A DNA stretch of 64,000 bases, taken from the NCBI GenBank assembly GCA_013396755.1, contig VWZF01002914.1:880335-944334 (forward strand), read 5' to 3'. Of the stretch, positions 13,501 through 25,089 are shown one piece after another. Position 1 is the stretch's first letter, and the number at the start of each line of letters is the position of its first letter. A program made the position numbers and the translations under genes. Source of the stretch: Sclerurus mexicanus. Its lineage: Eukaryota > Chordata > Aves > Passeriformes > Furnariidae. The notes under the pieces were generated by a model. It did no database searches. It was given only the letters and a program-made list of their open reading frames with translations, and was not told the origin of the DNA.

Positions 13501-16500
13501 CTCACTTTTTTAGAGGAAGTAATAAGCATAGATTAAAAAACAGTGAAGACTATAAACCTGCAGAGCCAAAATAGTTGGGGAAAAGTTTACAGGCAGGAAA
13601 TGCATGGCAGGTGTGATAAGAAAGTCCTGCAAAGCTGTTTTGATGAGTCTTGGGCTCTCATTTGTTTCCACAGTCTGTTCCAAATTTCTGGTGTAAAATG
13701 GGACCTTGTTAGTTTCACTATGTATAGTCACATTTTCTACTATTGATACTTTAGGTCTGGTAGTATTTAGTACAACCAGAGTATAATAAGATGCTGTCTG
13801 TTTGGCAAGATGATTTGGAACACTTTCCTCCAGTGAGTGGAGAGAGGCAGATCTACAGCCTTCAGTGTCTGAGGAGACTCTAATAAGGTGTTTGTTGCTA
13901 CTCACTGACTTTGTAAGCCTCCTGCAGTCTCAGAAGAATGCCTGAAAATCAATAGGAAAATGGAATTATAAGAAGAGCAGAAAAAAAGGGAGAAGGAGGA
14001 AGGAGAAAGGGAAGACAAAAAAGCTCACTAAGAATAAAGGGTTCTGGATTTTAGACTGACAAGGCTTGATCTGCTTTCCAGAAGAGCTCAAACTCCTGGG
14101 TTCTCCCCAGGCTGAGATTCACCAGTCCTTCCACTAGGGATCAACCATTCCAGAGACAATTGCAGATTCAGATGTAACTTGGATGCCTCAAGTGAATTGG
14201 TCTTTGCTCCCTATGATTGGATCCAGGTGGATCCATCCATGGGCATGTGGTAGCTTACTGTTGATGAGGTTTATAGCTTAGATACTGGTATCTGTTTGGA
14301 AAGGACCTATATTTCAGCAGTCCCATATTAAGTGATGGTTAAACGCAAACTCTTGAAAGCCCTGCTTTCTTGGAATCTTTACCTACCTGAGCTGCTGTCT
14401 GAGCTCAGGACTTTAAACCTACTTCACGTTACTGTACTGCCTGCTCATGTTCCTCCTAGACTCTGCAGAGTTCAATATAAAACTTTATTTGTATTTTTGT
14501 TATGTAGATGGTATAATAGTTTTATGACTGTACATTCTTTTGAGATGAGTCTGTAAATTGCTAGCAAGTGTGACCATGTAAAAACTGGAGCTCTGATTTT
14601 TTTTTTTAATTTTGAAGACACATTTCCAACATTTGTGAAAGGAATGCATAGTTTTACTTAACAGTAAAAAGGAATAAATAGAATATCTGTAATTTCATAT
14701 TTAGCAAAGTCAGTGCCATATCTTTATTTTTTTCTGCAGCTTTAGCAAGGCTTTAGAAATGAAGTGTTAATTACAGTGATAAGTGATTTTTCATTTTTTA
14801 CCTATCTTGAATCTTGCTGATATAATAAATCCACTTATACCAATTGCTGACATAAATACTGTGAACTAGAATTAATAGCATGTAATAACGTTATTTTGGT
14901 TCAGAAAATTGATACATATGCCTTATCCTTATCAAGATTTGACTACATAATGGTTTACACAAGTACCATACAGACGACCTAGGAAGTTTTAGTTTATAAA
15001 TCTGAAAGATAAGATTTGAAGTGTATTTTAGGTGAACAAAAGGTAGAAAAACACAAGCTGTCATAAAACATATCAATATTCTGCATGAAATCAGGGAAGT
15101 TTCCTCAACTGTTATCAATATACCTCCTTGATTTCAAATGTAATTTAAACTGCATAGTCTATTAACTCCCATTAATAGTGTGCCCATACAGTATCTTCCA
15201 TAGTAAAGGATGTATTCCCTGAATCTTTTATGCTTTAGATCAAACACAGACTGAGTATAGTTTTTTGCACATTGAAATTTGTGTTGCTGTTTATTATTTG
15301 AAGTGATGGCTTCTGCAGCTTTGCTTGAGAGGATAAATATAAAAGTCTAGAGCAAACATCCCTGCCATCAACAAAGTTAAAGTAAGGACATGTAAATAGT
15401 ATAACTAGTGCTGATAAACAAAAAGAATGAAGAGTTTGTCCTGTATAAGTCATAACCTTAATAGAAACAGGCACCCACAACATTAATTCAGTGACTAATG
15501 CAATTACATTTCTATTTTTTCCGTAAGTCCTCTTGCCACCGAATGCACAATGTAGATGTGGAGCTGCTATGCATACTAAGCTTTTTCATTCTTAAAATGT
15601 CACAGTTACATATGAACTTTCTACTTTCCTGTCTGGTAAGTAGTCTGCTCAATTTATGTGTCCTACAGTTCCAAGAAACTAAATTTGAACAGAAAAGGCA
15701 GATACGATTTGTCTCTTTCAGGCATGTATTCTGTGTATGCATTCATACCCATGCTACAAAAGATTTTAGTTGTGTTTTTGGTTTTTTTTCTTTTAAAAAA
15801 TATGGAATTTTGCATTTTTCTTATAGTGGTACTCTGGTGCTTTAAGAGCAATCAATATCCACTGCCCTGGAAACATGGATTCCATTGCCCAAAAACCTTT
15901 ATAATACTCAGGAAAATCTTTCTGAGCCTCATTTCACTCTTATACAAAACACAGTGTATCAAGTCTGGTACTACTACACGCTAAAACAGTAAGTGTTCAC
16001 TGAAATGCTTATAAGAGCAAGAAATACATCATCCCTCTGCAGTACTATTCAGTGTCAATTCTCACTCAAGCTAAATATAATTCTTAAGCTAAATATAATT
16101 TAGACTGCCACTGGGAATACACATTTTCTGACCATCATTATAAAATCTTTTTTTAGGCAAAATATACAATACTTTCACAGGAATTAATGGAGGCAAAACT
16201 GTTTATACATTATCTGAAGTTTTGAGAGGAAACCAAATAATAATTTTCAATTTCAAAATGGTAATTTTATGTAAGTTTTGGAGGAGGAGATACTTTGTTG
16301 TCAATACTTAGTTTTGTGATGGAGATAGGCACATTTATAAAGGGATTAGAAGATATTACTCAGGATAGCAGAGCTTGCACTACAGAACAGTCCCTATTAC
16401 TCCTATGTAATTGTTCATACAAAATCCTAACTGCATCTAGATATATTTAGGTTCTGCTTAGAAGAGTGTCCTGTGATCACTTTAATGAGCCAAATTACAT

Positions 16501-16572
16501 ATGCAGAGTATATGATCTCCTTTTATCTTCATTGTATAACAATTATTTATCTTTTTTTTTGTTTGGTTTGGC

Positions 16573-16600
16573 TTTTTTTTTTTTTTTTTTTTTTTTTTTT
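16573..16600. repeat. Poly-T tract, 28 nt
   Basis: Uninterrupted T run preceded by 'gtttggtttggc'. It could be the A-tail of a decayed minus-strand retrocopy, but I see no such copy beside it, so it is listed only as a homopolymer. Confidence 0.9.
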
Positions 16601-18932
16601 GTCAGGCTTGAGGTAGGTCTCTGTAAGACAAGAAACCTGGACATTGTCTTGAAGATAGATAATGTCAGGGAATTTATTTTTAGTATTTTGAACAGAAAAC
16701 ATATCTTGATGATAAATGCACTTTATGGTTAGAAATTTACTCTCAATTGAGCTAAATCTCAGTCATATGGATCTGAGACACTCTGGACCAATTGGTCTGG
16801 GTGTCAAGGATCTCTTAACAGGGGCCAATAAATTTGCTTGTACAGCCAGTATGACTTCATGTAGATAGAGAAAACATGACTTGTGACCCTGATGGACCTG
16901 ACAACCATCCTCTACAGCTCACAGGATCTGGCATATCTGAGAAGGCCTCCTACCTTATGTAAGTAAACTATACTCACTAGTATACCTAGCTGTTGCCTGC
17001 CAATATTAACAGTTTAGTGTAGTTCATTGTGCATTTTATGTGCTTTCTGCACCTATCCAAGTGCTTACATGTACTTCTGCAGAACAATACATCAAGATGA
17101 GTTAGAAAGTTTCGAGCGCCTGCTTTGAGATAAGAGCTGACATAGCTTCATGATGTGTTAGAAACCTCACACACAGAGCCCAGTTCTTAAAAAAGGATAA
17201 GGTTTTCAACTGTGTTACATTTATACTAACTAGGACGGTAGTAATCTCTGTAGCCAGAAATAATGGATGGGTATATTGGCACTAATGCAAACTTAGAGCA
17301 AAATTACTTGAATCAATAGCTCTCTCCAATTTCTATACCCTTATAAATCTCTTCCATGTTACATAAGCCATCATGAAAAAAAGGTTGTTCTCAGCCCAGT
17401 TTAATTAACTAATGAAGGTATATTGACTTCTTCCCTAGTCCATACTAAACTACAAACATAGAAATCTGGAGAGACTTGAGAGCCAAGGACTCATTGAAAA
17501 TCCCAGTTTGCGTATTGTTTCCTGGTTTCAACTCATTATATTAGTCATAGTGTTTTCTTTAAGTTATTTTAAGCAACACTCATGTATACAACTTCTCTTA
17601 GTTGTTTCAAATATAATTGATAGAATACTCACTCCTTCTCATTTATCATCCCTTAAATATTTAAGAAAATAAGCTCAAGTAACTCCTTTTTACTACCTCC
17701 TGAGTGGCTTAACATTAATTTTATAACCTGACTATAATACTTGTCCAACAAAAAGAAATTCTAATCCACAAAGATTTTAGAAATCTATATGGTTACAATA
17801 GTTCCTAAACACAGCAGTGAAAGGAAGTTAAGATCTGCATTCAGTTTTGACAAAAGTTCAGACCTGTAAGTATAATAATTAGACTCTTAAGGGAGTGTGA
17901 TTGACATAGACATTTTAGTATGCTCTATATGTTTCTACTTCTTTTTCTTTTTTTTTTTTCCCTTTTAGCCAGAGCTAACAGCAAGGTTGTTTCAATGCCT
18001 TAGTCAACATAATTCACAATATGTGAATTAGTGGGAGATTATGCAACAGTCCTGGAAGAGCCTTCAATCTGTATTATGAGCCATTCAAGTACAAAAAAAA
18101 AAAGCCTCCAGGTCGGACAGAAATGGAAAAACTTACCTTCTAGCTTTAAAAAATGATGGGAACATGCAACAGAAGAAATACAAGGAATATTCATTATACC
18201 AAGGGCAGTTAGTGCTTTTATTTTATTCTTCTCAGGCCTCACTCATCATCAGTTACAACTTTTCTATATATGACACTCAAGGAATGCAGCATGAATTAGT
18301 TAAAGATGTGAATTTAAGCTTCATTAGTTAAACTATATTGAATCCATGTGTTTGATTTAATTAAATTTAATAAAAGGAATTAACTTAATTCCCTAAATTA
18401 AAGGCACTTCACACACTATTTAAGTTTAGTATTTTCCTCAAAGACAGAATACAGTCACCCTTACTGCATGAAAAAATGCATTTATAACACCCTGGGTTGA
18501 TCTTTCAAGTAAATGGTTTCAATTCAACAAGGAAATAATCATCCTAACAATGTCAATCTGAAGTTTCTCTGCTTGTGTTGTGGCTAATATTTCAACTTGT
18601 GCAGAATAAAGAATATCTGTTTTTCAGATTTCATAACATTTTCCTAGCATATCTTTGCTTTTCATCTCAGTTAATATGTCAACTTACCATGTGTCAACCA
18701 AGTTAACATAGAACCTCATTTTTAATGCATCTTACATGTTTAATTTTTAGCTGTCTCATTCAAGACATTCATTCTAAGGCATCATGAAGATGATTTTACT
18801 AAGGACCTAATGTGTGGATTCTCATATCTCATTCATGATCTTACCCAGGTCTTTTGTAAATAAATGCTTAGAGTAGCACAGGAACACTCTGAAGTTTTGA
18901 TCAGCTCCACAAAAGCTGAGTGCCAAACAGAG

Positions 18933-18992
18933 CTGCTCACCCTTTTCCACAGCTCTGACCTGCTCATCCTTTTCCAGAGCTCAGACCTGCTC
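18933..18992 (+). repeat. 27-bp tandem duplication, 2.2 copies
   Basis: Units beginning 'ctgctcacccttttccac' (18933) and 'ctgctcatccttttccag' (18960), followed by a partial third 'ctgctc' at 18987. The two full copies differ at a few positions, so the duplication is not very recent. Confidence 0.85.
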
Positions 18993-19791
18993 TAACATTG
19001 CAACCACAATTCACAGTTGAGTTCGGATGTGGTAAAATCAGACATACTGAAACTACATGAGGTGAATTCCCTCAATCAGATCGATGCACTTGAATATATT
19101 TTAACTTTCACTAGTCATTGGCTGAATTAACAAATGCACTAGAGTAAGAAGCAATTCATTGCTCACTGAACCTGTTACAGATGCATAGCTCTATGTGTCT
19201 TCTCACAGTCCCTTGTCTAGGCATTTCACTGAGAAAAGGAGAGTCACGCAGGCTTTCCCCTTATTATTAAAATGCCTTCAGAGCATTTTGGCTTGTTCTT
19301 AAATTTCAGTAAGATCATTTACTATTGATGTTGTTTTGGGTTTTGTTTTTTTTTTAAGATAATCAAATTCTTTTTAAAGACAAGTCTTGTGTTTGGATTT
19401 GGGAATGATTTTTAAACACATATACAGCATATTTAAAATAAATGAACATGAAAAGCAATTGTCAAAAATGATGAAATATCATTAAACATACATTCTTTGT
19501 CAGAGACATTGCTGTATTGCTAAATCACTCTCTGAAAGTGCTGCTGACACTTTCTGGGAAGAATTGATAGGAAGTTGGAAGCACTGCAGTTGTCCTGTAA
19601 ATCAAAGATGATATATTTCTTACAATATCTATGCAAGCCCGAGGGGAGAAAAGACTTTCCATGTCTCCTCCATTAATGTTTCCAGCAGTGTTACTGTGCT
19701 TGTAGCACTGGTTACAACACTGTATCAGTCCTCAGAGGAAGAGCATTATATTTTGAGATTTTGGCAAAGGTGTTTTGAATGAGGCCCCATA

Positions 19792-20368
19792 ACAGCTGTG
19801 AGGGGGAGCTGGCTCCACCTACTTCCCTAAGCCTCCCGGGGTCCGGAGGGGATTGCTAAATCCCGACGTGGTCAGGAGTAAGGACATGCAACACTCCAAG
19901 GTAGTGAGGTCATAGAAAAAGCCTTTAATTACTTTACTCAAGGGTATTTAAGCTCTTTGGGCGGGGTTTGGGAGGTAGGATGTGACTGGGTAAGGGTTCA
20001 GGGGGAGTGGTGTGGTTTGGGGGACACTGGGGCCAATAAGGGAGCAGGAGGACCAAACCCAGTGGAAACCCAGGAATGGGGAGTGACTGGTGATACATCC
20101 AATAAGGTTGGGAGGGGGGTGGGGCTGGATACCCAGGAAGAAAGGAACAGTCTATGTTCACATGTGTGGGGTTCTAGAGGTTGCAATCTAAACAGGGGAA
20201 AACCTGTACATAAAAGGTGCAGGTAATGTTGAATTATAAAGTCTCTGGTCCCATGGAAGTTGTCACAGTGGTGGCCTCGTCTCCAGTGGTTTCTTTTTCC
20301 ATGATGTGTAGTCTGGATAGTCTTCTGTCTCTGTTTTGTATGTGCTGTGGCAGAACTCTTTCCTAACA
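19792..20368 (-). mobile_element. Solo LTR of an endogenous retrovirus, minus strand
   Basis: A 577-bp G+C-richer block is bounded by identical 8-bp direct repeats GCCCCATA at 19784-19791 and 20369-20376, which marks it as an inserted unit. On the minus strand it begins TGTTAGGAAAGAG, as an LTR should begin with TG. It contains a TATA-like 'cttaaata' followed closely by an ATTAAA polyadenylation signal (plus strand about 19924-19929). It then has a G+C-rich U5-like segment ending in the CCCCCTCACA region plus GCTGT. No retroviral coding sequence sits on either side, so the provirus was reduced to one LTR by LTR-LTR recombination or it inserted as a single LTR. Part of the 8 bp may belong to the element rather than the duplication, because retroviral duplications are usually 4-6 bp. 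The 162-codon minus-strand frame over this region is fortuitous. Confidence 0.8.
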
Positions 20369-20376
20369 GCCCCATA

Positions 20377-22321
20377 TAAATATTAAAACAGACCAAGTGT
20401 AGTTTGCAGTAAAAAATTGCTGGTAAAAAAAATGAATTAAGCAAGAAAACACCTAAATTATCTAGAAAAATAAATACCATGGTCACACAATAAAGTCTTA
20501 AATTTGTTCAACTTGATTCTGCTCTCTAACCGTGATGTTAGTCTGCCTGAAAAAAAATGTGTCTTACTCAATTTAATGCAAATACCATAGAATACAAAGG
20601 CAATGAGATCACATATCCTTGAATTTAAAACGGCTAATTTTTTTCTGCTTTGTTATAATCTAAAAATATACCATCAATTAGATTATTTCAGAGAGTATTT
20701 TAAGTAAAAAAGATCCTCCTAATTGGGGTATGTTGCATTTTGTGGTCTGGAACTTTTTTTTTCCTGACATTGCATTTCTTTTGGATAACAGAAAACTTAT
20801 AATAATAAAAATATTATTTTAGGCACATGCTCTGGTATCATGATACAGGACAACACTGTATGAAAATAAGTATAAGCTGTTAGACTACCCAATGGCATGA
20901 GGATGGTTTCTGGGCTTTCATGTAAGACAGCACTAGGTCTCTTAAGTTGTCTTCATTGCTTAAAATATCTTGTCAGAAAATGAAAACTCAGATAGCCATA
21001 GGTTACTTAGATGAGACCTTTAGATGACTGTAGCTTTGAGCATGTGAGGGGAATATGATCAGTTATTTTGTAGGCAGCTGTTTCTGTCCCTGTGCCTTCA
21101 AGATCTACCCAGTTGGCTGAGATGTGAACAGAAACCCCAAGGGGTGCAATTTTTGAAATGGATCCAAAGCAGCTTGGCTCATGCTATGCTTCATGTAAGT
21201 TTTATTTTTTATCACGATGACATAAGTTAAAAATAGCTGAGATGCTTGTACTGTTCATGAAATAGCAAATACTCTGGGTTTCTTGCTGTCAAAATTAGAC
21301 AAACCAAATTAGTCTGACAGCTGTGTTCCTAATGTCGTTCTTGTGTGAACTGGTAGTGCTGGGGAAGAAACTGAGAGTGATGAGGGAGAAAAACCTTGCA
21401 TCTTGCTAGACAGTGCCACAAAAAAAAGGATGGGCTGACAAATTGGTATACAGTAGTCTTCAGAAAGTGATCACTTCATGGATTAGGCTGAATACTGAGA
21501 GCACAAAATTGGAAGCAGTTGTAAGAAGATATTATTTTTCAAACAGAGATAGACTATTTATTTCAAGACTAAAATGGTGATTTTAAAATGTTTTGACTTC
21601 TTTGGAATAAAAAAGATGCTAAAAAGAACAAGTGCCATAATGTTATTTTACCTTTGCTGGCCTCCTGCAATGTAAAATCAAGTATATGCTTTTGCCTGTA
21701 TTCAAAGATACTAAATGTGTAGTTTAGGGAGACTGGGAGAATTATCCCTGGAGTTTACTTGGTGTGGATGAAAAATGCTAAAACCTTGCTTCACACTGTC
21801 ATTTGGTGAGAGTAAACAAGAAATTAACCTGAAACACTAAGCAACCACATGTGTATGAGCAGATAATAAAAGTCTGGCAGAAATTTTGTTAAATCTAACA
21901 CTTCTATGAGTTTAGCTGGAATTATTCCATTTCCTTGACTTTTTTCTCCAACTGTAAGAAAACTAAGGGAGTTTTCAGCTTCACTCACAAAATGCTAACA
22001 GCAATTCAAGAGACTATTAGGTTTTTGGTATAGGTCTGTGGTATTTCTTTGTTCTTCTCTTCACAAAATAAAAGGAAGAATGTGACTCAGTTCTATTTAT
22101 TTTAACTGTAAATCCTTTAAAAAATCTGCAAAAAAAGCCAAGCATGTTGACAGTATATTATTTTTGTGAAGTATTTTTACTCATTAATAGCTCTGATATA
22201 TTTATAGGAAGCTAACCACAAAAGGTAATAACTACCATAAGATTTTGGATGTCAAAGTAGTACTCATTCATGGAGCACACAATTAAAACTAAAGCTGGTC
22301 AGGTTATTAATTGGGAAGTTT
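20377..22321. other. Unique AT-rich DNA between two solo LTRs, no gene seen
   Basis: No conserved coding signal or internal retroviral sequence was seen, so the flanking LTRs are not the two ends of one provirus. Their sequences also differ from each other. Confidence 0.6.
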
Positions 22322-22326
22322 AAATC

Positions 22327-22944
22327 TGTGCTGGTTTAAGGGTAAACTGGCAGGAGAAATGGACCCACCACAAGAGGGATTATAAATCAGAATTACAATT
22401 TAATGAAAGGTTTTACAATAAATACAGTGACACAAAGGGAAAACTGCTTTCAACTCACCAAAACCCAGCAGTATAACCCAGTGTCCCAGGACACAAGCCC
22501 AAAGGGGTTTGTTAGCCCTTGTGCTGAGACCCATGTGGTTCCCCCAAGTCCAAAAGCAAAAGGAAGAACCTGTTGGTGCAGATGATGGCTGGGGTCTGGT
22601 CAAGACTGATAGTTTCCTCCTGTCGAAGTCCTGCTGCTCCTCTAGATCCAACGAGAGTAGCACCCAAGATCTTCTTACCCCCTGCTTATGTACCTTCAGG
22701 GAGCACCCAGTCCCTCCCCTAGGGTGGGGACTCACACACTCTGTGAGTCATGGGGTGTTGTTGAACCGTTGATGGCCCATTAGCAGTCACGCCCCCTCAG
22801 GCTGAGTGTGAAGGTGCTAACGACCCCCTGGGCAGCTTCTGCAAATGGTCCATTGTTCTTGGGAAATGAATAGAGGGGGGTAGAATACATAGCTTTGATC
22901 ACCCCCACACAGTGATAACTGGTCCCACCTGCTCAACTAGGACA
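22327..22944 (-). mobile_element. Solo LTR, ERVL-like, minus strand, with perfect target-site duplication
   Basis: A 618-bp element starts TGTGCTGGTTTAAG and ends CTAGGACA on the plus strand, so both termini show the canonical TG...CA. It is flanked by a perfect 5-bp duplication AAATC at 22322-22326 and 22945-22949. Five base pairs is the duplication size typical of class III (ERVL-type) elements. On the minus strand it ends AAACCAGCACA, a 3' LTR end I associate with songbird ERVL LTRs. An ATTAAA-type polyadenylation signal lies on the minus strand near 22399-22405 and a weak TATA-like 'acataag' further upstream. No gag/pol sequence adjoins it, so it is a solo LTR. Small frames of about 60-111 codons on either strand are not genes. 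Confidence 0.88.
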
Positions 22945-22949
22945 AAATC

Positions 22950-24650
22950 TTAGCAAAGTTTATTGATTTTTCAGACAGCTGTATTCCTTTCTTTGTTGCT
23001 TTTTGTCCTCTTCCTGCAGAAATATTGGGCCAAACATGGAAGAGCTAAGAGTTATGTTTTATCTGATGATTCTGCATCTACCTGAAGCCTATTCTAACTT
23101 CCATGTGAAATGAGGTATTACTGTCCTTACACAACAGGGCAAACTCTGGTCTTCTATGGATTATGTAAAGAGCGTCTCTAAAGGAGATTGGCCTTTCCAG
23201 AAGAATGGATTGAAATCCTACAGGTCCTGGAATACCCTCATTCAGCTGCTTGTTAGAATGTGCTGGAAGAGTGACTGAATTAGAAACATGGATCTGATTT
23301 CCCCAAATTCTTTCTTTTAACAATTTTTGACCTACTTTCTCTTTTACTAAAGGGTCATTGTAGATGCAGAAAGATTTCTCTTTAACTGCCACCTCTGAAT
23401 TTGACATTTCCTTAATTCTACAGTGCATATTTCTTGTGTGTACTAATTAGAGATTTTATTTTTCTTTTAATTTAAATGTGCTCACTGAATTCCCTGAGGC
23501 TTTGTCAGCCAAGGGATGCTCAGGTTTGTCTTTGACACTTTTGAACAAAGGAGTCTCTGAAGAAAAGAGATCAGCAGGCTTGGGTTGCAACCAGACAAAA
23601 GAGAAAACAAATCGCAAAGCTGGCTCAGTTCCCACAACAACATTTGGAAATTGCCAAGAAAGTTTAATTCTAATCAGAGAAGTAAAAAGAAATATTTAGG
23701 ATAATGAAGAGAAAGTCAGGCTGAGGTGGGTATCAGCTGGGAGGATCTTAGAATAAAGACACAAATTACAGTAACAAAAAAAAGGTGCTCTTTAACTGGT
23801 GAGCAGAAAGGCAGGTTAAGAAAGAAGTCACAAACATGAAAAAGAGTGGAATAAAACTATAGTGAATCAAAATATTTAAAAATTTTGCCAGGAAATGGCC
23901 ACATCTAGAGGTTCTTTTCAGTGAGACTTTTATAGAAAAATACGTTTTCCCTGCAGAAACATTCAACAGTCCAGCAAATATCCTATCCCGTACCCCAGAA
24001 AAAATACCACACCCTGGGCCCCTTGGTAAACATAATAAAGATATTTTTTTAACTTTTAGTACATGATAAATCATTTGATTCAATTATTCAAACCTTTAAA
24101 CTCTGCATGATAGAGAAGATAATCATAAAAATGCCAAAATTTTTTCCCCTGGCCTCTGTACAGAACCCCTGTTCACAACACCATTTTTCCAGCTCTAAGC
24201 TGCTTTTTATCTTCATAGGAACTGTAAGTAGACTTCAAGAGTATAGGTAGTTTAGCGGGTTGGTTTTGGTTTGTTTTGGTTTGGGGTTTTGTTTTTTTTT
24301 TATTGGGAGGTGGGTGTTTGGGGTTTTTTTTGAATTTAAAATTAAATCTTTCAGAAATCCACAAAGGCTTTTAAATGTTCCTTGCTGGGCTTCTTTGGTC
24401 TCTTTTTGCTATTAAAATGACTGAGGTCTGGAACTGAATGAAACTCCTAACTGTGGCTACTGAATCTTGTGCTGATGATTTCCCACTGCTGTCCAAGGAC
24501 TCTTCACTGGAAGTGCAGCACTCAAAGTGTCAGATAAGCTGAATGTATGACTGGTTTATAGCACCTGGACAGATCGTCTGCCATTTAAACCATGAAACTT
24601 GAATATTTTAAGCAGAGTCTGACTACAGTTCTCTAAATTAAATACAATCA
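22950..24650. other. Unique DNA, no confirmed gene
   Basis: No known repeat is recognised apart from a T/G-rich low-complexity stretch at about 24255-24332. A 116-codon minus-strand frame (23078-23428) has a mixed hydrophilic composition without low complexity, but I recognise no family and see no flanking exons, so it is not called as a gene. Confidence 0.45.
24255..24332. repeat. T/G-rich low-complexity tract
   Basis: Runs of 'ggttttggtttg' type sequence and T tracts. Simple repeat. Confidence 0.8.
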
Positions 24651-25089
24651 TTGCTATGACTTTTCAAGGTGAATTGCCTCAGCTGGCAGAGCACACAGCT
24701 GTGGCAGCTGTAAGTTCTGTGAAGGAGAGCTAAATGGAGATGACAGAGGGTTCCTGGAGGCAGGGAAAAGGAAGAGCAAAGAGCCCCACCAGGAGCCAGT
24801 AACACTCCTGGGAAAGGCTAATATGGCTTGGGCATTGCCAAGAGCCACTGTGGAAGATTGAGATAGTTCTAAGGAGTGCTGCAATCGACACATGCAAACA
24901 GGCATCAAGAGGGTGACAGTGGTTGTGCAGAAGGTCATACGAGAAGGGCTGTGTGCTCTTCTTGTAGGCCCACAGCCCAGGGGTGCACTCTAGATCTCTG
25001 CCACAGTGCTGGACACTCACGTAAGAGTCAAAACCATTGTTTCTACAGAGTAAGTCCATGCTACATCTCATGTTTCCAACCAGATGGAG
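24651..25089 (+). other. Unidentified stretch upstream of a CR1, possibly its decayed 5' part
   Basis: G+C content looks higher than in the surroundings and there are several overlapping short frames on both strands, the longest 128 codons on the minus strand (24730-25116). No domain is recognised. Because the next segment resembles CR1 ORF1 in the plus orientation, this may be the decayed 5' UTR and start of the same element. That is inference only. Confidence 0.3.

Larger units (their letters stand above)
10546..19783. other. Unique AT-rich DNA, no gene seen
   Basis: About 9 kb without a recognisable exon, RNA gene or known repeat family. It holds several poly-T tracts (notably 28 T at 16573-16600), a tandem copy of 'aagctaaatataattc' near 16069-16101, and a 27-bp tandem duplication at 18933-18992. 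The longest ATG-initiated frame here (131 codons, minus strand, 13510-13905) shows no domain I recognise. Confidence 0.5.

Noticed and set aside
16573..16600. Poly-T as the tail of a processed retrocopy
   Set aside because: I see no recognisable gene copy or target duplication next to it.
19998..20486. 162-codon minus-strand open frame, the longest in the window
   Set aside because: It lies mostly inside the solo LTR bounded by GCCCCATA repeats and has no domain. LTRs do not encode host proteins, so it is a chance frame in G+C-rich sequence.
22400..22772. Three frames of 60-111 codons on both strands
   Set aside because: All are contained within the ERVL-like solo LTR (22327-22944). No domain similarity.
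19792..22944. The two minus-strand LTRs as the ends of one provirus
   Set aside because: Their sequences differ, each has its own target-site duplication (GCCCCATA and AAATC), and no gag/pol/env similarity is visible between them.
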